A stretch of 64,000 bases of DNA, taken from the NCBI GenBank assembly GCA_000967895.1, contig FO203512.1, forward strand, positions 372,001 to 436,000, in the 5' to 3' direction. Shown here piece by piece: positions 27,337-36,744 of the stretch (position 1 is the first letter of the stretch; the number at the start of each line of letters is the position of its first letter). The notes beneath the pieces were generated by a model that was not told the origin of the DNA, did no database searches, and saw only the letters and a program-made list of their open reading frames with translations. A program made the translations under genes and the position numbers. Source of the DNA: Oleispira antarctica RB-8. GTDB taxonomy: Bacteria; Pseudomonadota; Gammaproteobacteria; Pseudomonadales; Oceanobacteraceae.

Positions 27337-27834
27337 ATGGCTGAACAAGAACAAGCAAAAGAACAAGCAAAAGAGCAAGCACAAGACCAAGGTCAATTTT
27401 CATTACAGCGTTTCTACGTTAAAGATTCATCGTTTGAATCGCCAAATGCTCCAGAGTCTTTTCAAAAGCAGTGGAAGCCAGAAGTTAAACTGGATTTAAA
27501 CAGCCGCTCACGTAAGCTGACTGACGATACTTATGAAGTTGACGTTAAAGTAACGGCAACGGCAGAGAACGATGGCGAAACAGCCTTTTTGGTTGAAGTG
27601 GTTCTTGGCGGTATATTCCATATTAAAGGCATCGAAGGCGAACAGCTTAAGCACATGCTAGGTGCTTTCTGCCCTAACATCTTATTCCCATACGTGCGTG
27701 AAACAATTGATCAGTTAGTTGTTAAAGGTAGCTTCCCTGCCTTGATGCTAGCGCCGATTAACTTCGAAGCCTTGTTTCAGCAAGCTCAAACTCAGCAAGC
27801 GCAAGCACCTGCTGCAGAAGAGACTGTTCAATAA
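27337..27834 (+). CDS. secB: Protein-export chaperone SecB
   Basis: SecB holds precursor proteins unfolded for delivery to SecA. The 165-residue protein has the typical fold: [32 protein letters not shown], then [14 protein letters not shown] and [11 protein letters not shown]. The N-terminal [19 protein letters not shown] includes a tandem repeat not usual for SecB. The C-terminal tail is alanine-rich. Confidence 0.97.
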   Translation: MAEQEQAKEQAKEQAQDQGQFSLQRFYVKDSSFESPNAPESFQKQWKPEVKLDLNSRSRKLTDDTYEVDVKVTATAENDGETAFLVEVVLGGIFHIKGIEGEQLKHMLGAFCPNILFPYVRETIDQLVVKGSFPALMLAPINFEALFQQAQTQQAQAPAAEETVQ

Positions 27835-27869
27835 GAATTTATTTCGCAAGAAAGCTTATTGAATTAAAT

Positions 27870-27912
27870 AAAAAAGCCGAGATTAGATGAAAATTCTCCC
27901 TCGGCTTTTTTA
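27870..27912. terminator. Bidirectional terminator between secB and trmL
   Basis: AAAAAAGCCGAG and CTCGGCTTTTTT form a long stem with T or A runs on both sides. It ends secB on the plus strand and trmL on the minus strand. Confidence 0.9.
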
Positions 27913-27922
27913 TGTCTGTTAT

Positions 27923-28387
27923 TTAACTCCCACCTGCATAATTATTCTGACGCCACGCTTCAAAAATCATCACCGCCACCGTATTCGATAAATTCATACT
28001 ACGACTGCTTTCCATCATCGGTAAGCGTAGCCATTGCTCGAACGGAATGCTTTCGCGAACATCTTCTGGCAAGCCCCGAGTTTCTGGCCCAAACATTAAG
28101 AAATCGCCTTCTTTAAAGGATGCTTCTGAGTGCGTTTTTCTGCCCTTTGTCGTGAGGGCATAAATGATTTTAGGCTGTTCTTTCTCTAGAAAATCAGCAT
28201 AGTTTTCATGAATGCGCACGCTTGCCCATTCGTGATAATCCAGCCCCGCGCGGCGCAACGCTTTTTCTTCCATATCAAAGCCTAATGGCTTAATCAGATG
28301 TAATTGGCAGCCAGTATTAGCACAGAGTCTAATGATGTTACCGGTATTCGGCGGTATTTCTGGTTCAAATAAAACGATGTTAAACAT
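27923..28387 (-). CDS. trmL: tRNA (cytidine(34)-2'-O)-methyltransferase
   Basis: TrmL methylates the wobble ribose in some leucine tRNAs. The 154-residue SPOUT protein begins [20 protein letters not shown]. It has FGPETRGLP, and its knot region includes [19 protein letters not shown]. These are all standard for the family, and the start is well defined. Confidence 0.97.
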   Translation of the reverse strand: MFNIVLFEPEIPPNTGNIIRLCANTGCQLHLIKPLGFDMEEKALRRAGLDYHEWASVRIHENYADFLEKEQPKIIYALTTKGRKTHSEASFKEGDFLMFGPETRGLPEDVRESIPFEQWLRLPMMESSRSMNLSNTVAVMIFEAWRQNNYAGGS

Positions 28388-28568
28388 GATGACTCCTCAG
28401 TATGGGCTGATTATAGGAAGCTGGGCGTCAATTGGAAGGAAAACCCAATAAGAATTGATAACACTGAAATAATATTAGTTATTAGTAGTTATCTATTCAG
28501 CGCGTTTTGTTATTTATAGACTAAACTTTTATGAGAGTCGTTTTAAACTAAAAGATAGGAGTTGGTGG

Positions 28569-29735
28569 GTGAAATTTCGCTGGCCATTTAGCAAGATAAA
28601 ACATAAACAGTGGGTAGGCATTAATGTGTCTGCATTAACTCCGAGCGCAGTCATATATTCCAATGAAGGAGTGGTAGACGCGATCACTTATGATAAAGAA
28701 CAAGGCATTGAAGCATTGGCATTATGGCTAAAAAAGCATGTGAGCCATGGTATGCCAGCCGTACTCATATTAGATGATGACGATTATGAATTGTTGTTGG
28801 TAGAGGCGCCGAATGTGCCAGACGAAGAATTGAGCGCCGCGATTGAATTTCGTATTGGTGATTTGTTAGGGCAGCCCGTTGAAGATACTGCGATTCAGGC
28901 TATTCGTTTACCCAGTGATGCTTATCGTGGCCGTATGTCGATGGCGCATGTTATTGCCAGTCCAAACGCGACAATCAAAGCGCGAGTTGCGTGGGCAGAG
29001 CAGCTGCACCTAGCAGTAGAAGTAATTACTGTTCCAGAACTGAGTTTATTGAATGTACTTGCGGCGATCTCAGTAGAGCAGGGAATCGCTTTATTGGAAT
29101 TGGGCCCTAATCACGGCTGCATTCGTTTATACCAAGACGGCGCGTTGTATCTAACAAGGCAAGTTGAGATGGGGATTGATGCTTTAGATATTCAGCATGA
29201 TGAAAATGTGACCGCAGAAGCTGATTCAGAAGAAGTAACTTCTGCGACCGATGATGTCAATGCAGAAGATATCAATGCAGAAGATATCAATGCAGAAGAG
29301 TTAATACTTGAAGACGGTATTGAAGAGATATCAATTATTAACGATGAAGTAGACCTTTCCGAACTTGAACTTGAACTCGAAACGGTTGAAGAAAATTTGG
29401 GGTTTGATCAAGAAGCGTATGTTGGGTTTTCACCAAAATCAAAAGTGAATGAGCAGCAAGTACAAAACCTAGTATTAGAAGTGCAGCGATCATTAGACTA
29501 TTACGAGAGTCAGTTGGGGATGGGACAAATTACTCAGTTGTGGCTTATGGGTGGGAATGTGGACTTAACATACTTGGTTGATGCGATGCAGCCAGCACTT
29601 ACGGCACATATTGAGCAGCCTGATATTGCAGACAAGCTTCAGCAACAAGCGGGAATAAAAATTTCAGATAATGTTACTGATATGAATCAGTCGGTGACGG
29701 CTTTAGGGGGAGCGCTAGCGTATGCTTCCAATTAA
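28569..29735 (+). CDS. mshI: MSHA pilus biogenesis protein MshI
   Basis: MshI is an ATPase-like protein of the pilus inner-membrane platform, similar to PilM/GspL cytoplasmic parts. The 388-residue protein starts at GTG 28569, seven bases after AGGAG. It has the actin-like segments QWVGINVSALTPSAVIYS and GIALLELGPNHGCIRLY. A 70-residue acidic insertion (about 210-282) contains a three-copy INAED repeat. Its C-terminal region resumes the fold. It heads the msh operon and overlaps the next gene by 14 bases. Confidence 0.9.
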   Translation: MKFRWPFSKIKHKQWVGINVSALTPSAVIYSNEGVVDAITYDKEQGIEALALWLKKHVSHGMPAVLILDDDDYELLLVEAPNVPDEELSAAIEFRIGDLLGQPVEDTAIQAIRLPSDAYRGRMSMAHVIASPNATIKARVAWAEQLHLAVEVITVPELSLLNVLAAISVEQGIALLELGPNHGCIRLYQDGALYLTRQVEMGIDALDIQHDENVTAEADSEEVTSATDDVNAEDINAEDINAEELILEDGIEEISIINDEVDLSELELELETVEENLGFDQEAYVGFSPKSKVNEQQVQNLVLEVQRSLDYYESQLGMGQITQLWLMGGNVDLTYLVDAMQPALTAHIEQPDIADKLQQQAGIKISDNVTDMNQSVTALGGALAYASN

Positions 29736-30372
29736 ACACAGCATCAATCTTTATCTTCCCCGATTTCGGCCGCCTCAGCTTTCGCCAGAAGCGCTGCTGT
29801 TAATAAAATCATGCCTAACCACGGTTATCGGGCTGGTGGCAGTATCAGTCGCATTACTGGCCTTTCAAACTTATTCTTCTGGGCAGATTACACAGTTAGA
29901 GCAGGAGCAAGGTGAGCTGAATATCGAATTAGCAACACTCATAGCGCAATTCCCCAACAATAGTATCGACAAAAATCTTCAGGTAAGTATTGACCGAGAA
30001 AATAAATTAATAACGAAGAAAAAACGCGCGATTACTTTTTTACGTCAAGACTCTATTAGTGCTAGAAGTAGTTTTACGCCATTGATAGAACAGCTTTCAC
30101 AGCAAGATGTCAGCGGAATATGGTTATCTAAAGTTGAGGTGATGAATCAAGGAAAAGATATTCAGCTATCGGGCTTTGCGAAAACACCTGACAAGGTCTC
30201 GCGTTATATCGCAACGCTTGGATCAAAGGATGCGTATCGAGGCAGAGCATTCAAGCAAATTAATATCATAAAAGGAGAGATGCCTTGGAATGAGTTTTTT
30301 CTTTCTACTCAGAAAAAGAGCTCTGATGAATTATCAATATCGCAGGAACGTGCACTGGGGAGAGCGTTATGA
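29722..30372 (+). CDS. PilN/MshI2-like inner-membrane pilus assembly protein
   Basis: The 216-residue protein has a single membrane helix (about 28-48, CLTTVIGLVAVSVALLAF). A coiled-coil and ferredoxin-like periplasmic part follows, including LSKVEVMNQGKDIQLSGFAK. This layout matches PilN-type partners of MshI. It overlaps mshI by 14 bases and mshJ by four, so expression is coupled. Confidence 0.85.
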   Translation: MLPIKHSINLYLPRFRPPQLSPEALLLIKSCLTTVIGLVAVSVALLAFQTYSSGQITQLEQEQGELNIELATLIAQFPNNSIDKNLQVSIDRENKLITKKKRAITFLRQDSISARSSFTPLIEQLSQQDVSGIWLSKVEVMNQGKDIQLSGFAKTPDKVSRYIATLGSKDAYRGRAFKQINIIKGEMPWNEFFLSTQKKSSDELSISQERALGRAL

Positions 30373-31088
30373 CTTGGTGGCAAAAAAAACCTTTTATTGA
30401 TGCGATTAATGCGTATGAAAAATTCTCTGCTAGAGAGAAAAAAATTATTCTATCGACGCTCGTTATGGCGTTTCTTCTAATAGGTTATTTGTTTTTAATA
30501 GAACCTATTATATTAACCAGTACTCAATTAATTAATGAGAAAAGCAGGCTTGTGAATTCGAATAAATCGTTGTCAGAACAGATAATGAATACGAAAAATA
30601 AGGAATCACAAGATCCTAATATTCCTTTGCGAAAGCAACTGAATGAATTATTGGTAGAAAGCGATAAGTTACAAGAGAAAATTAATTTACTCACACAAGC
30701 CTTAGTCGCACCAAGACAAATGGTTGGCTTGCTGGAAAAGGTCTTAACACAAGATAAACAGTTGAAACTTATTTCACTGAAAAATTTACCGGAAGAGGCA
30801 ATGAGTATCGAGGGAAGAACATTAGCCTCTGATTCTCGGCCCGTTGGTGATGGCGAGAGTATCAAAAAATTAAAGCTTGATGAAGAGGCCTTGATTTACC
30901 GACATACCTTCGAGATCGAATTAGAAGCAACCTACGATAGTGCATTGCTGTACTTAAAACGGCTTGATAGTTTGCCTTGGCAGCTTTTTTGGCAAGACCT
31001 GAAGTACCAAAGCACACAATACCCTAAGGGAATATTGAATATTAGAATCTATACTTTGAGTATGAGTAAGGAGGTCTTGGGTGTTTAA
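30369..31088 (+). CDS. mshJ: MSHA pilus biogenesis protein MshJ (PilO/GspM-like)
   Basis: MshJ belongs to the inner-membrane platform. The 239-residue protein has one membrane helix (about 23-42, IILSTLVMAFLLIGYLFL), a long coiled coil (about 45-115) and a C-terminal globular domain (YDSALLYLKRLDSLPW). Its ATG overlaps the previous gene by four bases. mshK starts within its last codons. Confidence 0.88.
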   Translation: MTWWQKKPFIDAINAYEKFSAREKKIILSTLVMAFLLIGYLFLIEPIILTSTQLINEKSRLVNSNKSLSEQIMNTKNKESQDPNIPLRKQLNELLVESDKLQEKINLLTQALVAPRQMVGLLEKVLTQDKQLKLISLKNLPEEAMSIEGRTLASDSRPVGDGESIKKLKLDEEALIYRHTFEIELEATYDSALLYLKRLDSLPWQLFWQDLKYQSTQYPKGILNIRIYTLSMSKEVLGV

Positions 31089-31410
31089 CCTATTAAAATC
31101 TTTACTACTGTTATCGTTATTTTCATTCACCAGCGGCTTTGCTCAAGATCCTATGAGGCCACCCAGTTGGTCAGCAGAATCTCAATCTGAGAGAGTTGTC
31201 AATTTAGAACCTTTGAATTTACAACAAGTATTGAGTTCGAAAAATAGAAAAGTTGCGGTTATTAATGACACTTTAGTCGTTGAAGGCCAAGTTATTGGCG
31301 GCGCCAAAGTAGCAGAGATAACCGACAATTCGGTTAGAGTAATATACAAAGGTCGAAGTATTATTTTAACTATGACCACTACGGCAAAGGAATATAATCG
31401 TGAAAAATAG
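31081..31410 (+). CDS. mshK: MSHA pilus biogenesis protein MshK
   Basis: The 109-residue protein starts at GTG 31081 and has a signal peptide (about 1-22). The motif DPMRPP follows, and then a PilP/GspC-like small domain (LSSKNRKVAVINDTLVVEGQ, then VRVIYKGRSIIL). It likely connects the platform with the MshL secretin. It overlaps mshJ by eight bases and mshL by 11. Confidence 0.85.
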   Translation: MFNLLKSLLLLSLFSFTSGFAQDPMRPPSWSAESQSERVVNLEPLNLQQVLSSKNRKVAVINDTLVVEGQVIGGAKVAEITDNSVRVIYKGRSIILTMTTTAKEYNREK

Positions 31411-33010
31411 AGCATTAACTATTTTAATTTTGTCGCTGGTCATGGCTTCTTGCGCTAATAATAGCCAAAAGAAAGAAGAGCCAGAAGTCGTAGAGCCTTT
31501 ATTGGTATGGCATGAAGACAGTGATGAAAATATTGAAAGCAATGATGAGCAACAATTTATTGAGCAGCTTTTACCTCCCGAGCCTGAATTGATCGTAGAG
31601 GAGGGACGCTTTGATATTTCTGCAAAGAATACAGAAGTAAAATCTTTTTTGATGAGCCTTGTTCATGAAACTGATTTTAATATAATTCTTCATGAAGGGC
31701 TTGAAGGTACAGTATCTTTTAACCTTAAGAATGTAACGGTGTTAGAAACACTTGACGCGGTAAGAGATGTATATGGCTATGATTATTCTATCTCTAGCTA
31801 TGGTATCCAAGTATTCCCTCGGACAATTCAAACGCGAATATTCCCTATTAATTACTTAAATGTTAGCCGTTCAGGTTCATCGGGAATGTGGGTTAGTAGC
31901 GGGCAAGTAACTTCAAAAGACAGTAGTGAACGTTCGGGTGATTCCAATACTACTTCTTCATCAACCGCAGCGATTAACTCAACTCAGGTAAACACTAATT
32001 CTTCGACCGATTTTTGGGGGCAATTAACAATAACCTTAAACATGATGATCGAAGGAAAAGACAATACCAGTATTGTCGTTGATCCACAGTCTGGAATGGT
32101 TGTCGTAAAAGGAATGCCAAATACTATTAGAGATATTGAAAATTTCTTAGAGAGGGCAGAACTTAGCGTCGGTAAGCAAGTATTAATTGAAGCCAAAATA
32201 TTAGAAGTTTCATTAAATGAAGGATTTCAGTCGGGTATTCAATGGAATACTTTTGGTGAGGGACGAACGGGTGTAGTGGGGGATACTAATAGAGAGTTAG
32301 TCGGATCTATGGCATCAGAACTGTTATCAAATCCTGATGAAATTGGTGGTGTATTCAATATCAATTTTAATTATGAAGATTTTACAGGTGTTATTGAGCT
32401 ATTAGAAACGCAAGGTGATGTCAAAGTTTTATCTAGCCCTAGAATTGCAACCGTGAATAATCAAAAAGCGGTTATAAAAGTTGGGACTGATGAATATTTT
32501 GTAACTGAGCTAAAATCATCCACAACGACCAGTGGTAGTAGTACTACCAGTTTTCCTGAGGTGATATTTACGCCATTCTTTTCTGGGATCGCATTAGATG
32601 TAACCCCTCAGATAGGTGAAGAAAAAGATGTGATCTTACATGTACATCCAACGATCACCGAAGTGAGTGAGCGCCAGAAGAATGTGCAATTAAGCACAGG
32701 AACATTAAGTGTGCCTTTAGCTTATAGTACAGTACGAGAAACCGATTCAATTATCCGTGCTAAGAGTGGGCAGGTTGTTGTGATTGGTGGGCTTATGCAA
32801 AATCAAAAAAGAGTGACGTCATCTGGAATTCCCTACTTACGAGACATTCCTCTTATCGGGGCATTATTCGGACAGAATAGAGAAACTACCGTTCAAAGTG
32901 AATTGGTGATTTTAATTCAGCCAAGGGTTGTAGACAGTCGTTTCCATCACGAAGAAATGGAGCGTATTAATGACCGATTTTCTAGCATGCCTCGTGGGTC
33001 TAAGTTATGA
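31400..33010 (+). CDS. mshL: MSHA secretin MshL
   Basis: MshL is the outer-membrane pore for the pilus. The 536-residue lipoprotein starts at GTG 31400, with a lipobox in LILSLVMASC. It has an N-terminal STN-like domain (FDISAKNTEVKSFLMSL) and an N-domain, with a serine/threonine-rich loop at about 160-195. The secretin core is in the second half (VKVLSSPRIATVNNQKAVIKVG, then IIRAKSGQVVVIGGLM and RDIPLIGALFG). Confidence 0.95.
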   Translation: MKNRALTILILSLVMASCANNSQKKEEPEVVEPLLVWHEDSDENIESNDEQQFIEQLLPPEPELIVEEGRFDISAKNTEVKSFLMSLVHETDFNIILHEGLEGTVSFNLKNVTVLETLDAVRDVYGYDYSISSYGIQVFPRTIQTRIFPINYLNVSRSGSSGMWVSSGQVTSKDSSERSGDSNTTSSSTAAINSTQVNTNSSTDFWGQLTITLNMMIEGKDNTSIVVDPQSGMVVVKGMPNTIRDIENFLERAELSVGKQVLIEAKILEVSLNEGFQSGIQWNTFGEGRTGVVGDTNRELVGSMASELLSNPDEIGGVFNINFNYEDFTGVIELLETQGDVKVLSSPRIATVNNQKAVIKVGTDEYFVTELKSSTTTSGSSTTSFPEVIFTPFFSGIALDVTPQIGEEKDVILHVHPTITEVSERQKNVQLSTGTLSVPLAYSTVRETDSIIRAKSGQVVVIGGLMQNQKRVTSSGIPYLRDIPLIGALFGQNRETTVQSELVILIQPRVVDSRFHHEEMERINDRFSSMPRGSKL

Positions 33011-33936
33011 ATGTGGCAAATACCAATATTGTCACAGGCTTTCAAAATTATTATGGGTTCACTCAGCAGCCTTTTTCACTTGCACCCAATACCGAGTTTT
33101 ACGTTGAAATAAAGCCGCAGTTAGAGTGTTTTAATGTATTGAGTTATGCATTACAGGCGGGTGAAGGCTTTATTAAAATAACGGGTGAAGTTGGTACTGG
33201 AAAAACATTATTATGCCGACGGTTATTAAATAGTCTACAAGCAGAAGGCATTATTTCTGTCTATATACCCAATCCCGCATTATCGCCAGAAGCTTTATGG
33301 CGTGCGATGGGCCATGAGTTAGGCTTGCAAACAAAAACGTTAGACATTCACCAGGTACAAGAAAAAATACAGCAAAGTTTATTGTCATTTGCTCAGCAAG
33401 GACGTGCTGTTGTGCTGGTCGTCGATGAAGCACAGTGTATTCCTGAAGATAGCTTAGAGGCTTTACGTTTAATCTCTAATTTAGAGGCTGAAAGCCGGAG
33501 TTTAATTCAGATTGTTCTTTTTGGGCAGCCTGAGCTTGATACTCTTTTAGCGCAACATCGTTTCCGTCAGTTGAAACAGCGTATTACCTACAGTGCTGAA
33601 TTAAAACCTATGGATGATGCGAGTTTACAGCACTATATTCAGCAGAGAATGATTTTGGCTGGTTATCGTGGCATGCCGCTTTTTGAAAAAAAAGCTTTGA
33701 AGTTAATGGTGAAGGCAACAGAAGGTATTCCTCGGCTAATAAATATCATTGCGCAAAAAGCATTGCTCAGTGCTTTTGGCGGTGGTGAACAGCATGTTTC
33801 AGAAGCACACGTTCGAGCCGCAGTGAACGATACTGAAGGCGCAAAGGCACTGAACAATAAGAATAGGTTTTACTGGCGAGAGGCTTTATTAGTCATGCTG
33901 CTAGTATCATTGGTGGCTATTCATGAGTTTAGTTAA
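33007..33936 (+). CDS. mshM: MSHA AAA ATPase MshM
   Basis: MshM is an ExeA-like AAA ATPase that helps assemble the secretin. The 309-residue protein opens with NYYGFTQQPFSLAPNTEFYV. It has Walker A at GEVGTGKT and Walker B at VVLVVDEAQ. A C-terminal hydrophobic helix (LLVMLLVSLVAI) could anchor it to the membrane. It overlaps mshL by four bases and mshN by 14. Confidence 0.94.
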   Translation: MNVANTNIVTGFQNYYGFTQQPFSLAPNTEFYVEIKPQLECFNVLSYALQAGEGFIKITGEVGTGKTLLCRRLLNSLQAEGIISVYIPNPALSPEALWRAMGHELGLQTKTLDIHQVQEKIQQSLLSFAQQGRAVVLVVDEAQCIPEDSLEALRLISNLEAESRSLIQIVLFGQPELDTLLAQHRFRQLKQRITYSAELKPMDDASLQHYIQQRMILAGYRGMPLFEKKALKLMVKATEGIPRLINIIAQKALLSAFGGGEQHVSEAHVRAAVNDTEGAKALNNKNRFYWREALLVMLLVSLVAIHEFS

Positions 33937-35035
33937 CGATGTGTTGCGCCAACTGGATACGGCTTCTTCTAAGCCTTATCAGGCGATGCCATTGCATACT
34001 TTTATGGTTGATGAGCCTGCAAGTAATAATAAATTAGTCAGCATATTATTTATCGTTTTAGTCACAATTCTATTGATTGCTCTCTCACTACAATTATTTT
34101 ATAAAAAATCTTTAATCGATTTTTTTTATGTTGATGATCAGAAAGTTTTAGCCTTACCAGAACACGCGTTGTCATTAATAGCTCCTCAAATAGCTTCTAA
34201 AAATTCTAAGGAAATTCTTCAAATCTTAGAAAATGATCGTGCTATGAATGACTACTCAGTACGTGAAAAAATAAGATTAGACTCTGCGCTTGTTTCAGAA
34301 CCTGACATGCTAAAAGGGAACGGCATGGCAATAAAGAATGAAATGAAATCTGAATCTCAAGTGCTTGAAAATAAGATCAATAAAGCAGGTCAAAGTGAAA
34401 TTAATAATATAGTGGCTATAAATAGTATACCTTCTAAAAAAAATTCCTCTAAAAAAACGCCTTCTAAAAAAGAAGAGTTGGAGAAAAAAGTACTGATAAA
34501 TACAGTGTTAAATAAGAAGGATATTCATCAATCTGCAAACATACAACCCGTCGAGAATGTTGGTTTTAAACAGTATCAATTGGCGTTGAGAGCTTATAAA
34601 CAGAAGCAAAGTCTAACAGCCTTATCTTGGATTAATCTGGCGATTAAAGAAGAAAAAAAAGAAGAATACCTTAGGTTAAAAGTAAGGGTGCTAATGCAAA
34701 AAGGGGATGGAGTTGCCGTACAACGATTTGTTTTAGAGCAACGTGATAATACTAGCCTAACGTGGTTCGAGCTAATAGCGCCTAGTTTGCAAATGTATTC
34801 ATATTACGAGTTATCAAATAAATATTATGCAGAGTTAGTAAAGCAGCAGCCTAATGAAGTGAAATGGCAGTTAGCGATGGCATTAAATTTATCGAAGCTA
34901 GGTCTCGATCAAGAAACATATTCAATATATAAGAATCTGCTGAAATCTTCTTTATTAACGTACAAACAGCAGAAATGGATCGCGTCGCGTTTAGAGCGGA
35001 TGACGCAGAATGAGGTTGTTATTAATGAACGATAA
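33923..35035 (+). CDS. mshN: MSHA pilus biogenesis protein MshN (TPR)
   Basis: MshN is a TPR protein anchored in the inner membrane (helix about 38-57, VSILFIVLVTILLIALSLQL). A charged, lysine-rich linker (about 145-200) contains repeated KK(T/N)PSKK-like elements and several A-runs. Two or more TPR-like helical pairs follow in the C-terminal 150 residues (LALRAYKQKQSLTALSWINL). It overlaps mshM and mshE. Confidence 0.85.
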   Translation: MSLVNDVLRQLDTASSKPYQAMPLHTFMVDEPASNNKLVSILFIVLVTILLIALSLQLFYKKSLIDFFYVDDQKVLALPEHALSLIAPQIASKNSKEILQILENDRAMNDYSVREKIRLDSALVSEPDMLKGNGMAIKNEMKSESQVLENKINKAGQSEINNIVAINSIPSKKNSSKKTPSKKEELEKKVLINTVLNKKDIHQSANIQPVENVGFKQYQLALRAYKQKQSLTALSWINLAIKEEKKEEYLRLKVRVLMQKGDGVAVQRFVLEQRDNTSLTWFELIAPSLQMYSYYELSNKYYAELVKQQPNEVKWQLAMALNLSKLGLDQETYSIYKNLLKSSLLTYKQQKWIASRLERMTQNEVVINER

Positions 35036-36743
35036 AGTGGAAGCAAAAAAGAAAGTTCGAGTCGGAGATCTATTAGTTGAAAAAGGGCTTATTACGGAAG
35101 CTCAATTAATGGGCGCTTTGGCGGAACAAAAGCGCACAGGAAAAAAAATTGGTAGGGTATTAACGGATCTTCATTTTGTTTCAGAAGAAAAACTGTTGTC
35201 GTGCCTGTCTGATTACTTTCATTATCCCTATATTGATTTGAATCTTTATCGAATTGAAGCGGATATCGTACGAATTTTGCCAGAGACCTATGCTCGGCGT
35301 TATCGCTGTATCGTATTGGCAGAACAACCTGATGGTGTGCTTATTGGTATGTCAGATCCGACGGATCTGATGGTGATTGATGATCTACAGCGTCAGTTAA
35401 AACGCCCAGTCCTTCCGGCTTTTATTTCTGAAGATAATCTATTAACAACGCTGGATAGTATTTATCGACGCCAGGATGAAATAGCATCTATTGCCGGTGA
35501 GCTTGAGGGTGAGCTCTCGGAAAGTGATTTTGATATCACAGAGCTGGCATCCAGTAGTGATAGTAGCGATGCTCCTGTTGTTCGGTTGCTACAAAGTATT
35601 TTTGAAGATGCAGTACAAGTAAAAGCCTCTGATATTCATATTGAACCAGAAGAATCTCAACTTAGAATTCGAATGAGGATTGATGGCGACTTGCAAGAGC
35701 AGGTAATGAAAGAGCGTAGAATCGCTTCTGCGCTTGTCTCACGTCTAAAGATTATGTCTGGATTAGACATCTCAGAAAAACGAATTCCTCAAGATGGTCG
35801 TTTTAATATTCGGGTGAAGAATAAGAGTATTGATGTTCGTTTATCGACCATGCCCGTTCAATTTGGCGAGTCGGTTGTGATGCGTCTCTTAGATCAAAGT
35901 GGTGGGATACTTGACCTTAATTCCTTAGGAATGCCAAAAGATATACAAGAGCGGTTCAAGTATCTCATCGAGCGGCCCCATGGAATGGTATTGGTTACAG
36001 GACCAACAGGGAGTGGTAAAACAACCACCCTCTATGGGGCTCTTACCATACTGAATACAAAAGAAAGAAAAATTATTACCGCAGAAGATCCTATTGAATA
36101 TCGCCTGCCTCGCGTTAATCAGGTTCAAGTTAACCCTAAAGTAGGATTAGAATTTTCAACGGTATTACGTGCTGCGCTAAGACAAGATCCGGATGTGATT
36201 TTAGTGGGGGAAATGCGCGACCATGAAACGGCTGAAATTGGTTTAAGAGCCGCTATGACAGGCCACATGGTGCTATCAACATTGCACACGAATGATGCTG
36301 TTTCAACAGCAATGCGTTTGTTGGACATGGGAATCGATAATTATTTAGTCGCGTCTTCTCTTCGTGCTGTCATGGCGCAGCGTTTAGTTAAGCGCTTATG
36401 TGATCACTGCCAAGAAGATTATCAAGCAGACGATCAAGAACGTGCCTGGTTAATGTCTATGGCAGAGGACTCTTTGTTGGCGAGTTACAAGAAGGGGCGC
36501 GGTTGTCACCACTGCAATAATACTGGCTATAGCGGACGAATTGGTATTTATGAATTACTAGAAATGGACGAGAGCATGATAGCGGCGATGCGTCGAAACT
36601 CGGCAGATGAGTTCGCAGTAGCGGCGAATGCACACCCAAAATTCAGACCTTTAGCATTATGTGCCTTGGATTATGCTCGCCAAGGAATCACCTCTTTAGA
36701 TGAGGTTTTTCGTGTCAGTGCCAGTTTAGGCGATGGAGGCTAG
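35010..36743 (+). CDS. mshE: MSHA pilus assembly ATPase MshE
   Basis: MshE is the GspE/PilB-type extension ATPase; in Vibrio its N-terminus binds c-di-GMP. The 577-residue protein has the N-terminal domain (VRVGDLLVEKGLITEAQL). The motor domain follows, with Walker A at GPTGSGKTTT, an Asp box at ITAEDPIEYRLP, Walker B at DPDVILVGEMRD and a His box at MVLSTLHTND. Zinc Cys pairs CDHC and CHHC are near the C-terminus. ATG 35010 is used; ATG 35025 (MNDKVEAKK) is also possible. It overlaps mshN by 26 bases. Confidence 0.95.
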   Translation: MRLLLMNDKVEAKKKVRVGDLLVEKGLITEAQLMGALAEQKRTGKKIGRVLTDLHFVSEEKLLSCLSDYFHYPYIDLNLYRIEADIVRILPETYARRYRCIVLAEQPDGVLIGMSDPTDLMVIDDLQRQLKRPVLPAFISEDNLLTTLDSIYRRQDEIASIAGELEGELSESDFDITELASSSDSSDAPVVRLLQSIFEDAVQVKASDIHIEPEESQLRIRMRIDGDLQEQVMKERRIASALVSRLKIMSGLDISEKRIPQDGRFNIRVKNKSIDVRLSTMPVQFGESVVMRLLDQSGGILDLNSLGMPKDIQERFKYLIERPHGMVLVTGPTGSGKTTTLYGALTILNTKERKIITAEDPIEYRLPRVNQVQVNPKVGLEFSTVLRAALRQDPDVILVGEMRDHETAEIGLRAAMTGHMVLSTLHTNDAVSTAMRLLDMGIDNYLVASSLRAVMAQRLVKRLCDHCQEDYQADDQERAWLMSMAEDSLLASYKKGRGCHHCNNTGYSGRIGIYELLEMDESMIAAMRRNSADEFAVAANAHPKFRPLALCALDYARQGITSLDEVFRVSASLGDGG

Positions 36744-36744
36744 T

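Noticed and set aside
34430-34490. Phase-variation through A-runs in mshN
   Set aside because: Runs of about 7-8 A occur, but the gene is intact and lysine-rich, so the A-runs are simply Lys codons; no sign of frame switching.
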